Assembly: GCA_947579665.1 (NCBI GenBank)
Contig: OX388345.1
Span: 28,859,849-28,923,848 of the forward strand
Length of the DNA: 64,000 nucleotides
From: Sympetrum striolatum
Taxonomy: Eukaryota > Arthropoda > Insecta > Odonata > Libellulidae
Reading direction: 5' to 3'
The position numbers and the translations under genes are program-made. The notes below the pieces were generated by a model. It had not been told where the DNA came from, did not search any database, and saw only the letters and a list, made by a program, of their open reading frames with translations. Each line of letters opens with the position of its first letter. Position 1 is the first letter of the stretch. Shown here in pieces: positions 1 to 10,250 of the stretch.

Positions 1-1045
1 TTTATCAGCTATAAATTACACGCCGTTATATTTATGCATCGAAGTGGCTTTGAATTACGATGTTCAATCTGCACTATGAATGAAACTCCAACGATAGTAA
101 TTTCTTCCATCGGTGCTCTGGGAGATAGCTATTGCTTTCCACTAAAGCCCTCAGTCGCTTGACATAAGCTACCTTTAATTTTTAATTTTCTCCAATATTC
201 AGTTGTTAGTATTCTGTTTTACTTCTCTTTATGTCTTTTTTCCTCTCTCATATCTATTTTAATTACAAATTCATGCATATTTTTCCTAGTAAATTTGTGT
301 AATTCGAAATTGCTGCAATAGAGAAATTTTTATTTGAAATCTTATTTGTATCTGCCCCTGATATTTTAATTTGAACTGCCAATTTAATTGTGAACTTCTA
401 TTGAATCTTATTGGTTATGGAAAGTGTCTTCACTAAATATATTAATGTTGCATATTTTATATGTCGTTGTCTCTCTTCGAATACTTAACGTTTCGTAATA
501 ATGTATTACATACTTAATGTTTCTTCTGTCTGTAGGACTTTTAATTGTTAGTGTTTACTATGTATGGTGCTTATTAATTTATTATTTAGACCATATTTTA
601 GTTATAGATCTTGATAAAGGTATTTTTTTAATAAATTTTAATATTTCTTTTAGTAGGTTTGTGCAAATAATTTACACCTCACTTCTCTGTGGGTATTTTC
701 TTACTCTGGATACTTTTTCCTAAGATTTACGTTGTTTTTTATTAAATAGCTAAAATCTTTCCTATTCATTATTAATTTAAATTACCTTTTACTATCATTT
801 AATAATTTGATTGATCTAAAATTGATTACGAATGAAATAGAAGAAAGGACTTTAAATTCTCGTCTAAAATAAAGATATTATTTATTTATTTCCTTATTTT
901 ATTTATGAATAGCACCGTTGTTCCTTACCCTAGTTGCAAGTATAATATCTTTAAAATTATTCAAAAAGATTTCCACTCTCCCGGTGAAACGAATTCTATT
1001 GAATAAACTTCACTGAATCAGGCGAGGTGTTGTGATAATCCATAA
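1..1045. other. AT-rich non-coding stretch
   Basis: I see no supported gene here. The DNA is T-rich with short chance ORFs only (the longest is about 68 codons, hydrophobic and low in complexity). It may include decayed retrotransposon 3' untranslated sequence, but no diagnostic motif is visible. Confidence 0.6.
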
Positions 1046-1049
1046 TGGA

Positions 1050-1609
1050 AAGAATCTAGGAAAGATTTGTACTTTTACCACAAATTTATTTTTTACAAAT
1101 GACAGTAACACGACCGGTTTCGACGATTAATTATTATTTTTATTATTATTAAGGTCTTTATTAAAGGCGAGATTGAGACAGAAAAGTCTCTTCTTCCATC
1201 TAACCTTTCGTCAATGGTATTATATACATAAAGGTTTGTGTATATGCGAATAGAAATAGAAAGAAAAACTTTAGAAGGAGTGGAAGTAAAAAAAATCCTA
1301 GGGTGATATCTTAGGAAAAAATATTCACAGCAGGAAAACACCCACAGAGAAGGGGGGTGTGAAAAACCTGCGCAAGCCTACTGATAGTATAAGCTAAAAG
1401 ATGTTAAAGGAAGCAATGTATAACATGGTGATTACAAAAGCAATAGTACTATAACTAAATTACAAATTAATAATAAAATAAAATCAGATTCAGATCAGAT
1501 TAATCCTCTGGAGGAAGATTAATCTGATCTGATAAAGAAGATGACAAGTGTTACTGTTATTTGTAAAAAATTAATTTGTGGTAAAAGTACACATCTTTCT
1601 TAGATTCTT
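1050..1609. repeat. Inverted-repeat pair, probable Penelope-like element end, split by a LINE tail
   Basis: The left arm (about 1050-1111) and right arm (about 1548-1609) are inverted copies of each other over about 62 bp with few mismatches; both contain the core ACTTTTACCACAAAT in opposite orientation. Read on the minus strand, the left arm starts GTCGAAACCGGTCG, the right-hand half of a hammerhead-like signature typical of Penelope-like elements, and the right arm carries GAAGATGAC. A LINE 3' end (1122-1374) has landed directly beside the signature. The inverted repeat is seen; the Penelope-like assignment is inference from the GTCGAAACCGG motif. Confidence 0.5.
1122..1374 (-). mobile_element. 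Non-LTR retrotransposon 3' untranslated end (recurrent tail family)
   Basis: Read on the minus strand this is a 3' UTR with the recurrent landmarks GCAGGTTTTTCACACC, GTGGGTGTTTTCCTGC, TAGATGGAAGAAGAGAC, CAGTCTCAATCTCGCC and AATAAAGACC, ending in an (AAT)n-like tail at about 1124-1150. Similar 3' ends occur at 2200, 7504, 19500, 26272, 51300, 56150, 59925 and 61005. No coding sequence is attached here, so it is a severely 5'-truncated insertion, as expected from target-primed reverse transcription. It lies inside the Penelope-like inverted repeat and is therefore the younger insertion. Confidence 0.7.
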
Positions 1610-1829
1610 TTAATGAATTCTATTGAGTTTACATACTAATAAATTTTGTTTACCTCTCATGCAATAAAAATATTCATAAGTACGTATCAAAGTAACTTAC
1701 GTTTAGCGTCCTCTATCTAAATGTATAGGTTGTTGAATATCGTTTACTTTCTTCTTGCTTATTCTGTTTAACGAATGCTCTTGATGAGTGAGAAAAGATT
1801 AGTAAAATCCTTGGTAAGAGGAACCAGTT

Positions 1830-2281
1830 GCTATATAGATGTGATACATTGTTTCTGAAAGATGGGGAATCATAAGATTGGAGTCCTCTGAGATGTGAGA
1901 GCAGCGTAGAATGGATACAGTGAGATTGGTAGATGGTAAAGCAAATACGTTGGAGAGAGAAGACTGGGTTTTGATTGAAATAATTAAGCGACGGAAGAGG
2001 AAATGGGTGGGTTCCATCCCGAAGAAAGTAATGGAGATAGGATGCAAGAGGAAAGAATGAGGAAAAGACAAGGTCAAAACTTATTAAATGATAAAAGTGG
2101 AAAGGCAAGTTGCTGTGAAACGAAAGATTGAGAATCGAGTGGGGAATATTAGGGCACAAAAACCGAGGGAAAGCAGAACTTTTATGATGATATCCATTTA
2201 ATTTATTCCATTTAGATGGAAGAAGAGACTTTTCAGTCTCAATCTCGCCTTTAATAAAGACCTTAATAATAATAATAATAT
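1830..2281 (+). mobile_element. Degenerate LINE: reverse-transcriptase C-terminal region plus 3' tail
   Basis: Plus-strand translation, with stops and frameshifts, shows the C-terminal pattern of arthropod endonuclease-reverse transcriptase proteins: a cysteine/tryptophan-like region near 1840-1900, an 'RVxNEEVL'-like stretch near 1930, then LIEIIKRRKRKWVG at about 1970-2013, which corresponds to the family's 'xxRRxxKWxGHxLR' segment. The region near 2140-2190 resembles the one downstream of the homologous fragment at 11285-11610. It ends at 2200-2281 with the recurrent tail (TAGATGGAAGAAGAGAC, AATAAAGACC, then an AAT-rich run). There is no intact ORF; this is a dead 5'-truncated copy. The minus-strand ORFs over this region are shadows. 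Confidence 0.65.
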
Positions 2282-4789
2282 TATACTATAGTCAGCATCA
2301 TTAATAAAATATACATATTGGGAGCCCCACCCTTATATGTTAACATGCTTTTGTTTTGATTTTTTTCTGTTTGATTAATCCTTGCAGCTGAGCTTTAACT
2401 ATGTATGCCGTCACTTACGCAACTTTTTCCTAAAATGTGACGATATTTATTACATAATTACCATTAAGTTTTCATTAGCAAAATTCGAAGATATATCATG
2501 TGTTTTTGGTGGTCTTCCATTCATTAATAGATATTCACAAAGATTCTCCCACGGTTCTCTTCAGCTATTTACTTATTTATTTATATATTTATCACATAGA
2601 GCATAACAATGGAAATTTACTGTGATAATGTAACAAATAGAAGTATATACATGTAGCTAAATTAATAGCTAAATGCAACATAGAGAAAATGTTAGCATGA
2701 AAATTAGATGCGACAATTACAAGGATCTGATGCGGGTTAAACTTAATATTAAAACTATAAGCTATTTTTCACTAGTTTCACTGACAGAACATGTATCCAA
2801 ACAAACATTACCTGGAAGAACCAAAAACTGGCAACAGAGCGACAGTTAAAAACTGTATAGTTCCAGTGGTACTGTCGCATACAATGTTAGCCCAGGGTAA
2901 ACTGGGCTTGCCCGGGGCAGAGCCATGTAAAGGGGCCCCAAATGGAAATTTTATTTCTCGCTCCATTATTCATAACCGAAAGAAAATTTGTGATGTTACA
3001 AGTCCAAGAGAATTTCCATCCTCTCACGCTTGAATACGAACTATTACTTTTTAAAACATACAAATACCCTCTGGGTCTCTGAGCTTCTGGGCTTCCTTGC
3101 TGTGTAGAGAATAAGCTTATCTTTGCATAATCACATTTCAGCAGCGATTAATGCGCCATTTCGTGGGCGAGATCTTAATTCCTAAAATATCTCTTATCCA
3201 GCTTCCCTCGGGCTGTTGAGTGGCCGCGGGAACGGAGTGGAAACGGTTCCAAACTGCATATCTAATCTTTATATTTTATGGAATTGATGTAAATTACTGC
3301 GGTGGCGTAGGAGCGACTCGTGAAGAGTGAAGTATACGAGGGAAGAAGGCGTTTTGGAAACGTTATCGCCGAGAGATGCTTCCGTTTGAAATAATCTCGT
3401 GAGAATGCGATCCAAAGGGTCTTTCTTCTCCTCTCTTGCGGAGCGCATGGGCGAGGGGGAAAGCGGTTTACTGAGCCATGGAATATTAAAAAGGCCCCAG
3501 AATTGAATTGTAGAATTTTTCGCCTCTACGCTCTTTCCTCACAGAAATTGGAAATGAATCCAAAGAATAGTTCGGTCATCGGATTTCGTCGCGATCCTTC
3601 TCGTGCGCTCCTCGATGAAATGGAATTCTCGGGCAGAAAGGAATGTATTTTTCATGGCGAGGGAAGTATGCCAACAGTAGGATCTGCAGAGAGCGGAGGC
3701 ATGGTTACGATACACAAAAGCGAGTCCCGAAATTGTCAAGTGTCAGAGTTGCGAGTTCAAAAAAGCAAGTGGCGCAAGTTAGAGAGGTCCAAAACAGGAG
3801 GTGCCTCGAATAGACAAGTGCCGGTAAGGATCAAAACAGTATTTTCTGCAATTCCTTAACACCTCAAAGCTAAATGCAATCCTAAAAAGCTAAAAAATAA
3901 ACGAATGCGTCCGTAAAGGATTTGGGAATCGCGGTGCACAGAGCATCGTATGCATGGAAAAAGTTAAAGAGGGTGTCTCCTTTGCAATGCTTTGAAAGTT
4001 GGCTGTCTCTCACTGAGGACCGTGGTGGTGAGGGGTGCCGTAAGCAGAGCCATCAACTGCACAAAAGTTCACCTAAAACGGTTTAGGCACAAGTCCCAAT
4101 TACGTAGGGCTTTGTCACTCTATTCCTCTGGCATTGCGACTTGATTTTCTACCCTCGTTATATTCGTTACATTTCAGATAATTTAGTCTCAAAACAGCCC
4201 CAGTAGCTATTTTATTCCCCCATTATTTACTAATTGCTCATTTTTCTTCTTCCATGCCTACTGTTATCATACTTTATGTATTTACAATTGCTCTTCTGAT
4301 GTTCACAGCAAAAGAATGGCTAAAGGATGACTTCAACCAAAAAGAGCGCAGTATATATCTGCTCAATTCGTTCATTACCTACATTTCAGTTGTATTACCT
4401 ACTTCCTGCTGATTGTGATTCTGATTATTAACCTAGGGTATCCGAACCAAGTGATAGAACAAGGCTTTAATAGCTGAGATAACACAGTAGATTAATATCG
4501 TATGTATATCAAGCTATACTAAAAGCAGTTCCTTCATCATAATGTCCTCATTATTAAATATTAACTTTTATCGGTGATGTTGTTTACTTTAAAATGTATG
4601 TATTATAAGGTCGAATACAAGGGTATTTGGGATAATTTTCTTAAACTATAAGGGGATCCAGGAACTGAAAAGGTTGCGATATCTGGTCTGAACATTCTTC
4701 TCAGATTCTTGTGAACTTACTTAAACGTAGTTTAACTTATAAAAAAAACCTGATACAATCCCCCACTAGATTATTTCTGACCCCAAATC
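2282..4789. other. Non-coding stretch with a GC-richer patch
   Basis: The stretch is AT-rich at 2282-3050. The patch at about 3170-3860 is clearly richer in G, C and CpG than its surroundings, but no domain, splice pattern or repeat is recognised in it. The 80- and 118-codon ORFs at 2791 and 3503 have no recognisable motif and no visible gene context, so I treat them as chance. The remainder to 4789 is featureless AT-rich DNA. Confidence 0.5.
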
Positions 4790-5110
4790 TTCTTTTCTAA
4801 CGGATTCTGCCTTTTACTTCTGAGGTTGCCCTTTTATCTTTATATTTCTTATTCTCTTTTAATTTTATTTCCTCGAAACATGTTCTTGGTCGCCGTCCTA
4901 CGCTCCTATTTCTATTAGCTTCTGACCTATTGGAATCTTTACTATTCGCCTGTGTTCCATTCCCCTTCTTTGCTCGTTTCTCTTTTTATTTATTTAACTT
5001 GTCCATTCTTTCATCGTTTGTATCTCTCATAGATCTCTAATGTTATAATTACGAGTAGTTTTCCTGCCTAATCGGCTCTTCCCAGATATCTTCATTAATG
5101 TGGTGATTTA
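4790..5110 (-). mobile_element. Possible degenerate LINE C-terminal fragment
   Basis: Minus-strand translation gives a basic, charged sequence including RSVGRRPRT followed by an acidic stretch, reminiscent of the 'GRRxxGRPRxRW' segment at the C-terminus of arthropod endonuclease-reverse transcriptases. Stops interrupt the frame and the similarity is short. It could equally be low-complexity charged sequence, so it is a weak call. Confidence 0.3.
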
Positions 5111-6689
5111 AGTTGTTTAGATTCTTCTCCTGTCATAGATTTTTGCTCAGCTGCTTTTACGGAATAAATTATTATGATTTTGATAATAGCATAATGTATT
5201 CTCCGTTTTATTTCAAATTCTACGAATTTGTTTTTTCATTCTTCTGCCACAACAACCCCTGTTTTTTTCAATTCCAATACTTCTTCCCTATTTCCCAACA
5301 TTGCTGTTTATATGAGCTTCTAAATGATTTATTTTCGTGCTTCCTCTCTAATATGTTGATTTATTTGCACCAGATTGGTTCTTTCAAAATCCTCACTGCC
5401 TTCGTTTTTTCTGATGATATTTTCATTTAAAAAAACTTCTTGCCTCTATAAATTTTAACAAGGCTTTTTGAAATCGCTTTAGCAGAGATTTCAGGTCCGA
5501 CAGAAATGTCTCGGCTACGTCAAAGCCCTGAGGGACTATTTAAGGGGTCAATTTGAGAGTTCTTTGCGGGCCCAAGAGGTCTGTAAAGTTCCTAAGATGA
5601 CCCTTCGCCCCAAATTGTGGGAAAACCAGAGTCTACGACAATTCACTGCCGTTTCGCCGCGAGGGACGATTCTCCGCCACTGGTTTGCCACCGTCTTTAT
5701 GTGTTACCATTTTATCAATGAATATAGTCCATTATGATATCAATGGGGATTCTAACTACCTTTTGGTGAACTGAGAATTACCTATTTCCATCTCTATCCA
5801 CCTCTAATCAACTATAATATATAAACCATATCAAATTTAAATCAAGTCGCATTCACTTTATCCTTTGTCATTAATTTTCCTCTAGTTTATACTTACAGAA
5901 CCTCAGAAAAAATCGCGCAAGAAAAATTCCAAACACTATAAGTATAATTAGGAAAAATAAAATTATTTGGGATCCCTAAGAGGATTATATACTTTATAAA
6001 TGCAAGTTAGCCAACGCCACCGATTTTAACCGAAGAATGAGATATATTTTTCAGACACAATATATAAGGGCTACAATACATTTATATGGGCTACCATTAG
6101 GAATTCAAACCGGGACCGTCTTAACTAAAGCCCACAAATGTTGCTAGTATTTTCGGGTGTATAATGTGAATGGAATTTTTTAAATCGTGTTTATTCCATA
6201 GGGAATTTGCTTCCGATTCCAAAAACGGTCTTCCCGTGGATGTATTGTTTTCAAAATATCGATCAGGAAAGGAATTTGAAAGGTCTCAGATGATAGTGAA
6301 ATTGAGGTATATAGTTAATTGTTTATTTAACGTCAGTTAATACGTGAAATAAAGGAATTCCAATGGTAAATGACGAGTAAAGTACTTTGAATGTGATATA
6401 AGACCAGGATGAGTGATGGTGCACTCGTTGCTATATTCACACAAGGATATATGTTTCTTAGTGCGAATCTGAGTATTAAAGTATGGGAAGCTAAATGTTT
6501 GGATTATATAGGGCCTTTTTGAGTGCCTAACTTCTCCAGAGAACCCATATTTCTGGAGAAGCTCAGCAAACAAAGGAAGAAAAATATCGCGTTCGAAACC
6601 ACATAGGATCGATGCGTCACTTACCACAGACTGTTTCACACTTTCTCAAGATTTTTTCGACAGAACCATCTTCAAGAGTCATCTCACGT
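5111..6689. other. Non-coding stretch
   Basis: No gene or repeat boundary is recognised. A small GC-richer patch lies at about 5480-5700 (CpG-bearing, no coding signature). The hydrophobic 105-codon ORF at 5113 is T-rich and looks like chance. The 100-codon minus ORF at 6337-6639 has no recognised motif; it lies downstream (in minus sense) of the LINE fragment at 6690-7065 and may be decayed 3' sequence. Confidence 0.5.
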
Positions 6690-7065
6690 CTGGTTCTTTT
6701 GTTCTAAAATTCCCCGCTTAACGCACTCCTTTATTTCTTGATAACTTATCCCTTCCTTCATCTCATCCAACGACTTTTGCCTTTGTCTTCTCCTGCCTTT
6801 TCCTCGCATCCTACCTAAACCACTTTCTTTTGCAATTTCGTCTCACTGTTTGACTCACTCATTTTATATCCCATCGCTTTATTACCATAATCAAAAGCGT
6901 TATATCTCTTATCTAAAACTCCTGCATTATTTTTTAACCGCTCAAATCAGTTTTGCCATTCTAGTTCTCATCTCCGAATCCTCCAATATTAGCTGCTTTC
7001 TTTGCATAGGGTCCACGTTTCACATCCATTCAAAATAAAACCCTTCGTTAATGTTTTTACTATTT
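6690..7065 (-). mobile_element. Degenerate LINE reverse-transcriptase C-terminal fragment
   Basis: On the minus strand the fragment begins near 7045 with NGCETWTL, the hallmark 'YGxETWTL' motif that follows the reverse-transcriptase domain in arthropod endonuclease-RT LINEs. It continues through a decayed middle and ends near 6690-6770 with an arginine/lysine-rich stretch and a LDEMKEGISYQEIKE-like segment, matching the family's 'GRPRxxWLDxxKE..SY.EMKE' end. Several stops and shifts are present, so it is a pseudogene copy of the same general family as those at 1830 and 11285. Confidence 0.7.
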
Positions 7066-7503
7066 AACCTTTTTCATTCATCGAGATCTTTGGCCATCTC
7101 TTTCTTCACGGAAGCCTCCCCACCTCTTCTTCTTCTTCTTATAACCTCATTTGTGTATCTTCCCAAGGAAGAACACTATCAAAGAAGAAATGGCCTACCT
7201 GCCATCAGTAATTACAGCTCACCATCATAGTTAACTTAAAAATACATCAAAAGCGCACTTCGTATTCATATAAGAAATATGCTTCTGCTTTATTTTTAGA
7301 TGGCGTTCCCCAATATTAGGCCAGAAAACCTTGAGTTTATAGTTAACTTACTACAATATAAGCTTCCTTTTCCACTGTAAATCTCATAACTCTTAAAAGT
7401 ATTTTTAAAAGTTTACTTTTACTTTTTACTTGTATTTTATTTTGTTATATGATTTGAATTTTTTATTATACTATGTCATATGTATTGTAAATGTTTATCG
7501 TTA
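7066..7503. other. AT-rich non-coding stretch
   Basis: A short CTT-rich run lies near 7128-7140; otherwise this is featureless AT-rich DNA leading into the LINE 3' end at 7504. Confidence 0.5.
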
Positions 7504-7552
7504 AATGGAAGATAGGACTAAAAAGTCCCAATTTCGCCTAATAAAGTCCTTT
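7504..7552 (+). mobile_element. LINE 3' terminal fragment (recurrent tail family)
   Basis: This carries the terminal landmarks of the recurrent tail: AAATGGAAGATAGGACT, AAGTCCCAATTTCGCC and AATAAAGTCC. It is followed immediately by the (GTAT)n array rather than an AAT run. This is a very short 5'-truncated copy whose simple-repeat tail appears to have seeded the microsatellite. Confidence 0.6.
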
Positions 7553-8028
7553 GTATGTATGTATGTATGTATGTATGTATGTATGTATGTATGTATGTAT
7601 GTATGTATGTATGTATGTATGTATGTATGTATGTATGTATGTATGTATGTATGTATGTATGTATGTACGTATGTATGTATGTATGTATGTATGTATGTAT
7701 GTATGTATGTATGTATGTATGTATGTATGTATGTATGTATGTATGTATGTATGTATGTATGTATGTATGTATGTATGTATGTATGTATGTATGTATGTAT
7801 GTATGTATGTATGTATGTATGTATGTATGTATGTATGTATGTATGTATGTATGTATGTATGTATGTATGTATGTATGTATGTATGTATGTATGTATGTAT
7901 GTATGTATGTATGTATGTATGTATGTATGTATGTATGTATGTATGTATGTATGTATGTATGTATGTATGTATGTATGTATGTATGTATGTATGTATGTAT
8001 GTATGTATGTATGTATATATGTATGTAT
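7553..8028. repeat. (GTAT)n microsatellite, about 119 units
   Basis: This is 476 bp of nearly perfect tetranucleotide repeat. The interruptions I see are one GTAC at about 7665 and a GTATATAT near 8014. The long Met-Tyr-Val-Cys and Tyr-Ile-His-Thr ORFs on both strands arise because a 4-bp repeat without stop codons is open in several frames; they are not genes. The array starts exactly where a LINE 3' end stops, so expansion of the retrotransposon tail is the likely origin (inference). Confidence 0.98.
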
Positions 8029-8830
8029 AACTTTAGTTTATCTAGAGTTATTTTCATTCGGAACCTCTCGCAAATTCGGTGAATTTACAGGTATAAGTTC
8101 ACCATTTTCGGAACGACAATTAATATCTTCAACCACAGAAAAGTTATAAATCGAGTAATTCTTTTCCGATACAATATTCTTGAAAGTACAAGCTGTATGA
8201 GTGATACTACTTGAAGAATAAGTTATACATTCGATCACCTTGGCCTTTGCTTGGCGGAACTTCATCTTAAACCCATAAGATAAATAAATTCTAGTTTATT
8301 CCGCAAATTCCATTTTAAAAAAGGACACAGCACCGTAGATATTCCGTGCGTATCCAGCGGAAAGCAGTGAAAATTTATGCAGATAGCTATTAATGAAGAT
8401 TATTTTAATTTTAAATGGTGAAAGCGTAAGGTTAAAACAGCGCAAGTCACGCATTATACGTATATCCGAAGTTTCCGAGTGCATTGCTGCCTCGAATGAG
8501 AACAACCCCAGCTTCGAACGTTCCAAAGTTCCAACGTTCAATTCGAGAGGAATTCCGCCCGAAGTTTGAACGACACTTGTATGCCCGAACTGAATTCCCA
8601 GAGAAAAAAATACGCTCGCAGCTTAAACGCCACCTGCCGGCTACAATAAAAACCAGATGGAAATCATTACAAGGTAGATTAAAATCGAAATTACGCTGAA
8701 ACCGTTAAACAGACGAAGAACGGATTGGGGCGTGTTCCGGGGAATTCCAACCTCCCAATGAGAGATTCGGGAGAGGTTTCACGATAGATGGCAAGAGCTT
8801 GGAATGTTTTGGAAGCCCAGAGGTGGCATA
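8029..8830. other. Non-coding stretch
   Basis: Short ORFs on both strands (up to 81 codons) overlap each other without motifs. A moderately GC-richer segment with many GAAC/GTTC words lies at 8490-8800. No gene is recognised. Confidence 0.5.
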
Positions 8831-8905
8831 CGAGTTCTTCGAAATCAAATTCTTTGAATGAAAATTCTTCGAAGACGAATTCCTCGAACTGTCAATTCAT
8901 CGACT
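8831..8905. repeat. Short degenerate TTCTTCGAA-type tandem repeat
   Basis: Roughly 16-bp units vary around the word AATTCTTCGAA (for example at 8836, 8862 and 8878). The reverse-complement word (GAAGAATTTG) is repeated at about 10146-10250, on the far side of the LINE and F insertions. The two blocks may be parts of one older low-complexity tract split by insertions, although their orientations are opposite. Confidence 0.45.
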
Positions 8906-9054
8906 GAGAAATGCCTCGGAAATATACCACTTACTAATGAATCTGAATTTATACGAAATTTATACGTATTAAAGGAACGGATTCGGAATTTTAATCTATT
9001 CAGTACAACTGTGTACCTCCTTTAAGGTTGGGTTGGGTATGGTCATTGCTTACG

Positions 9055-9262
9055 GCATTTTTAAGTGGTACATGTATATGTCTATGTCTATGTAAGAACC
9101 CTGCAAGCCGCCTTTCGGCGTGTGGCAGGGGGTGCAAGCACCTTGACTCTATTTTCCTAAACGGTTGCTTTCGCGTATACTTCGCGGAAAAAATGAATTT
9201 TTGAAACGATTCGTTTTAGCATCTATTTCCCTAATCTTTCGGGCAGTATCAGCACGGCCCTA
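9055..9262 (-). mobile_element. LINE C-terminal fragment (KNSFFPRSIRE motif)
   Basis: One minus-strand frame translates without stops into a sequence with ARKIREIDAKTNRF then KNSFFPRSIRESNRL, the C-terminal 'RTNRxKNSFFPRxIRxWNxL' motif of Jockey/CR1-type non-LTR retrotransposons. It is followed by a histidine/proline/arginine-rich end. The same C-terminus occurs at 61511-61950 (longest), 59690-59860 and, more decayed, at 34900-35045. A short TATGTC repeat lies at the 3' edge (9073-9090). F copy A starts 19 bp beyond it. Confidence 0.75.
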
Positions 9263-9280
9263 TTATACCGGTACATATTA

Positions 9281-10143
9281 TTACTTTCTCCCTATACGTA
9301 GTATAGAGAAAGTATTGTATTCGCAAAAAAATTCGACCTCCAGATTTCGACGGAAGTAGATGTTTTGGGGCCCATAGAGCATGTTTTAGCTATTTTCCCA
9401 AACATGTCTGTCTGTGTGTCTGTCTGTCTGTTAAAGTTTGTGGGCCCTCTATCTAAAAAGTAATTATAATGATCTGATCATTTTCAAAATTCATAATTAG
9501 AATTTTATTAACAATGCCAAGAATTGATTAGTTTTTGGAGAATATCGCTTGACCGGAAGTTACGGTTTATCCGGAACAAAATTTTGTTTCTTAAATATCT
9601 CTGTAAGAATGCAATATAGGTATATACATTTACACACAAAAGTTGTAGATAATGTATTATACTACAACTTTTGTATAAAAAGGTTTTTCGTAACACTGAT
9701 TGTTTAGGAGTTATTCCCCAATAATGGTTAACCGGAAGTTGTTGTTAATCCAGAAATGGAAGTTTTTCATACATATTACTGTCAAAATTCAATGTTGGTA
9801 TATACAATTATGAACAAAACTTATTGATAATGTACTTAACCACAACTTTTGTAGAAACATTATTTCGTAACAGTGATTGTTTAGGAGTTATTCTTCAATA
9901 ATGGTTAACCGGAAGTTGTTGTTTACCCAGAAATTGAAGTTTTGCATACTTATCTCTGTCGGAATGCAATGTAGGTATGTTCAATTAAGTACCAAAGTTA
10001 TAGATTATGTTTTTTACTACAACTTTTGTTTGAAACATTTTCCTGTAACACTCATTGTTTTGGAGTTATTTATATAATACCGATATAGGATTCTGTTTTT
10101 AATAAATATGGAGAAAGTCATGTGTTGGCCACATCAGATTTTT
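9281..10143 (+). mobile_element. Family F repeat, copy A (863 bp, hairpin-ended)
   Basis: The 5' end TTACTTTCTCC folds with GAGAAAGTA about 20 bp downstream into a terminal hairpin. The 3' end carries GGAGAAAGTCATGTG, a small stem-loop (ATGTG/CACAT) and CAGATTTTT. The first ten or so terminal bases are thus repeated inverted near the other end. Inside are a GTCTGTCTG-rich patch (about 9405-9432) and three tandem units of about 178 bp, each with CCGGAAGT (9553, 9732, 9909). The longest ORF is about 66 codons, so the element is non-autonomous. Other copies lie at 29263-34630 (split), 38942-39637 and 51782-52803. I cannot assign a superfamily, and no clear target duplication is seen. Confidence 0.85.
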
Positions 10144-10145
10144 TT

Positions 10146-10250
10146 TCAAAGAATTTGTCATTCGAATAATTGAACGTTCAATCAATTCGTTTTCGAAGAA
10201 TTTGATCGAAGTATTGATCTCCTGAAGAATTTGCTGTCGAAGAATTTGCC
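10146..10250. repeat. Short degenerate GAAGAATTTG-type tandem repeat
   Basis: Irregular repetition of GAAGAATTTG (at about 10148, 10194, 10223 and 10238) is the inverted counterpart of the tract at 8831-8905. It starts directly after the 3' end of F copy A. Confidence 0.45.

Noticed and set aside
1713..2159. 148-codon minus ORF
   Set aside because: Antisense shadow of the LINE C-terminal fragment that reads on the plus strand.
7505..8149. ORFs of 159-214 codons repeating Met-Tyr-Val-Cys, and Tyr-Ile-His-Thr on the minus strand
   Set aside because: Produced by the (GTAT)n microsatellite, which lacks stop codons in several frames; not genes.
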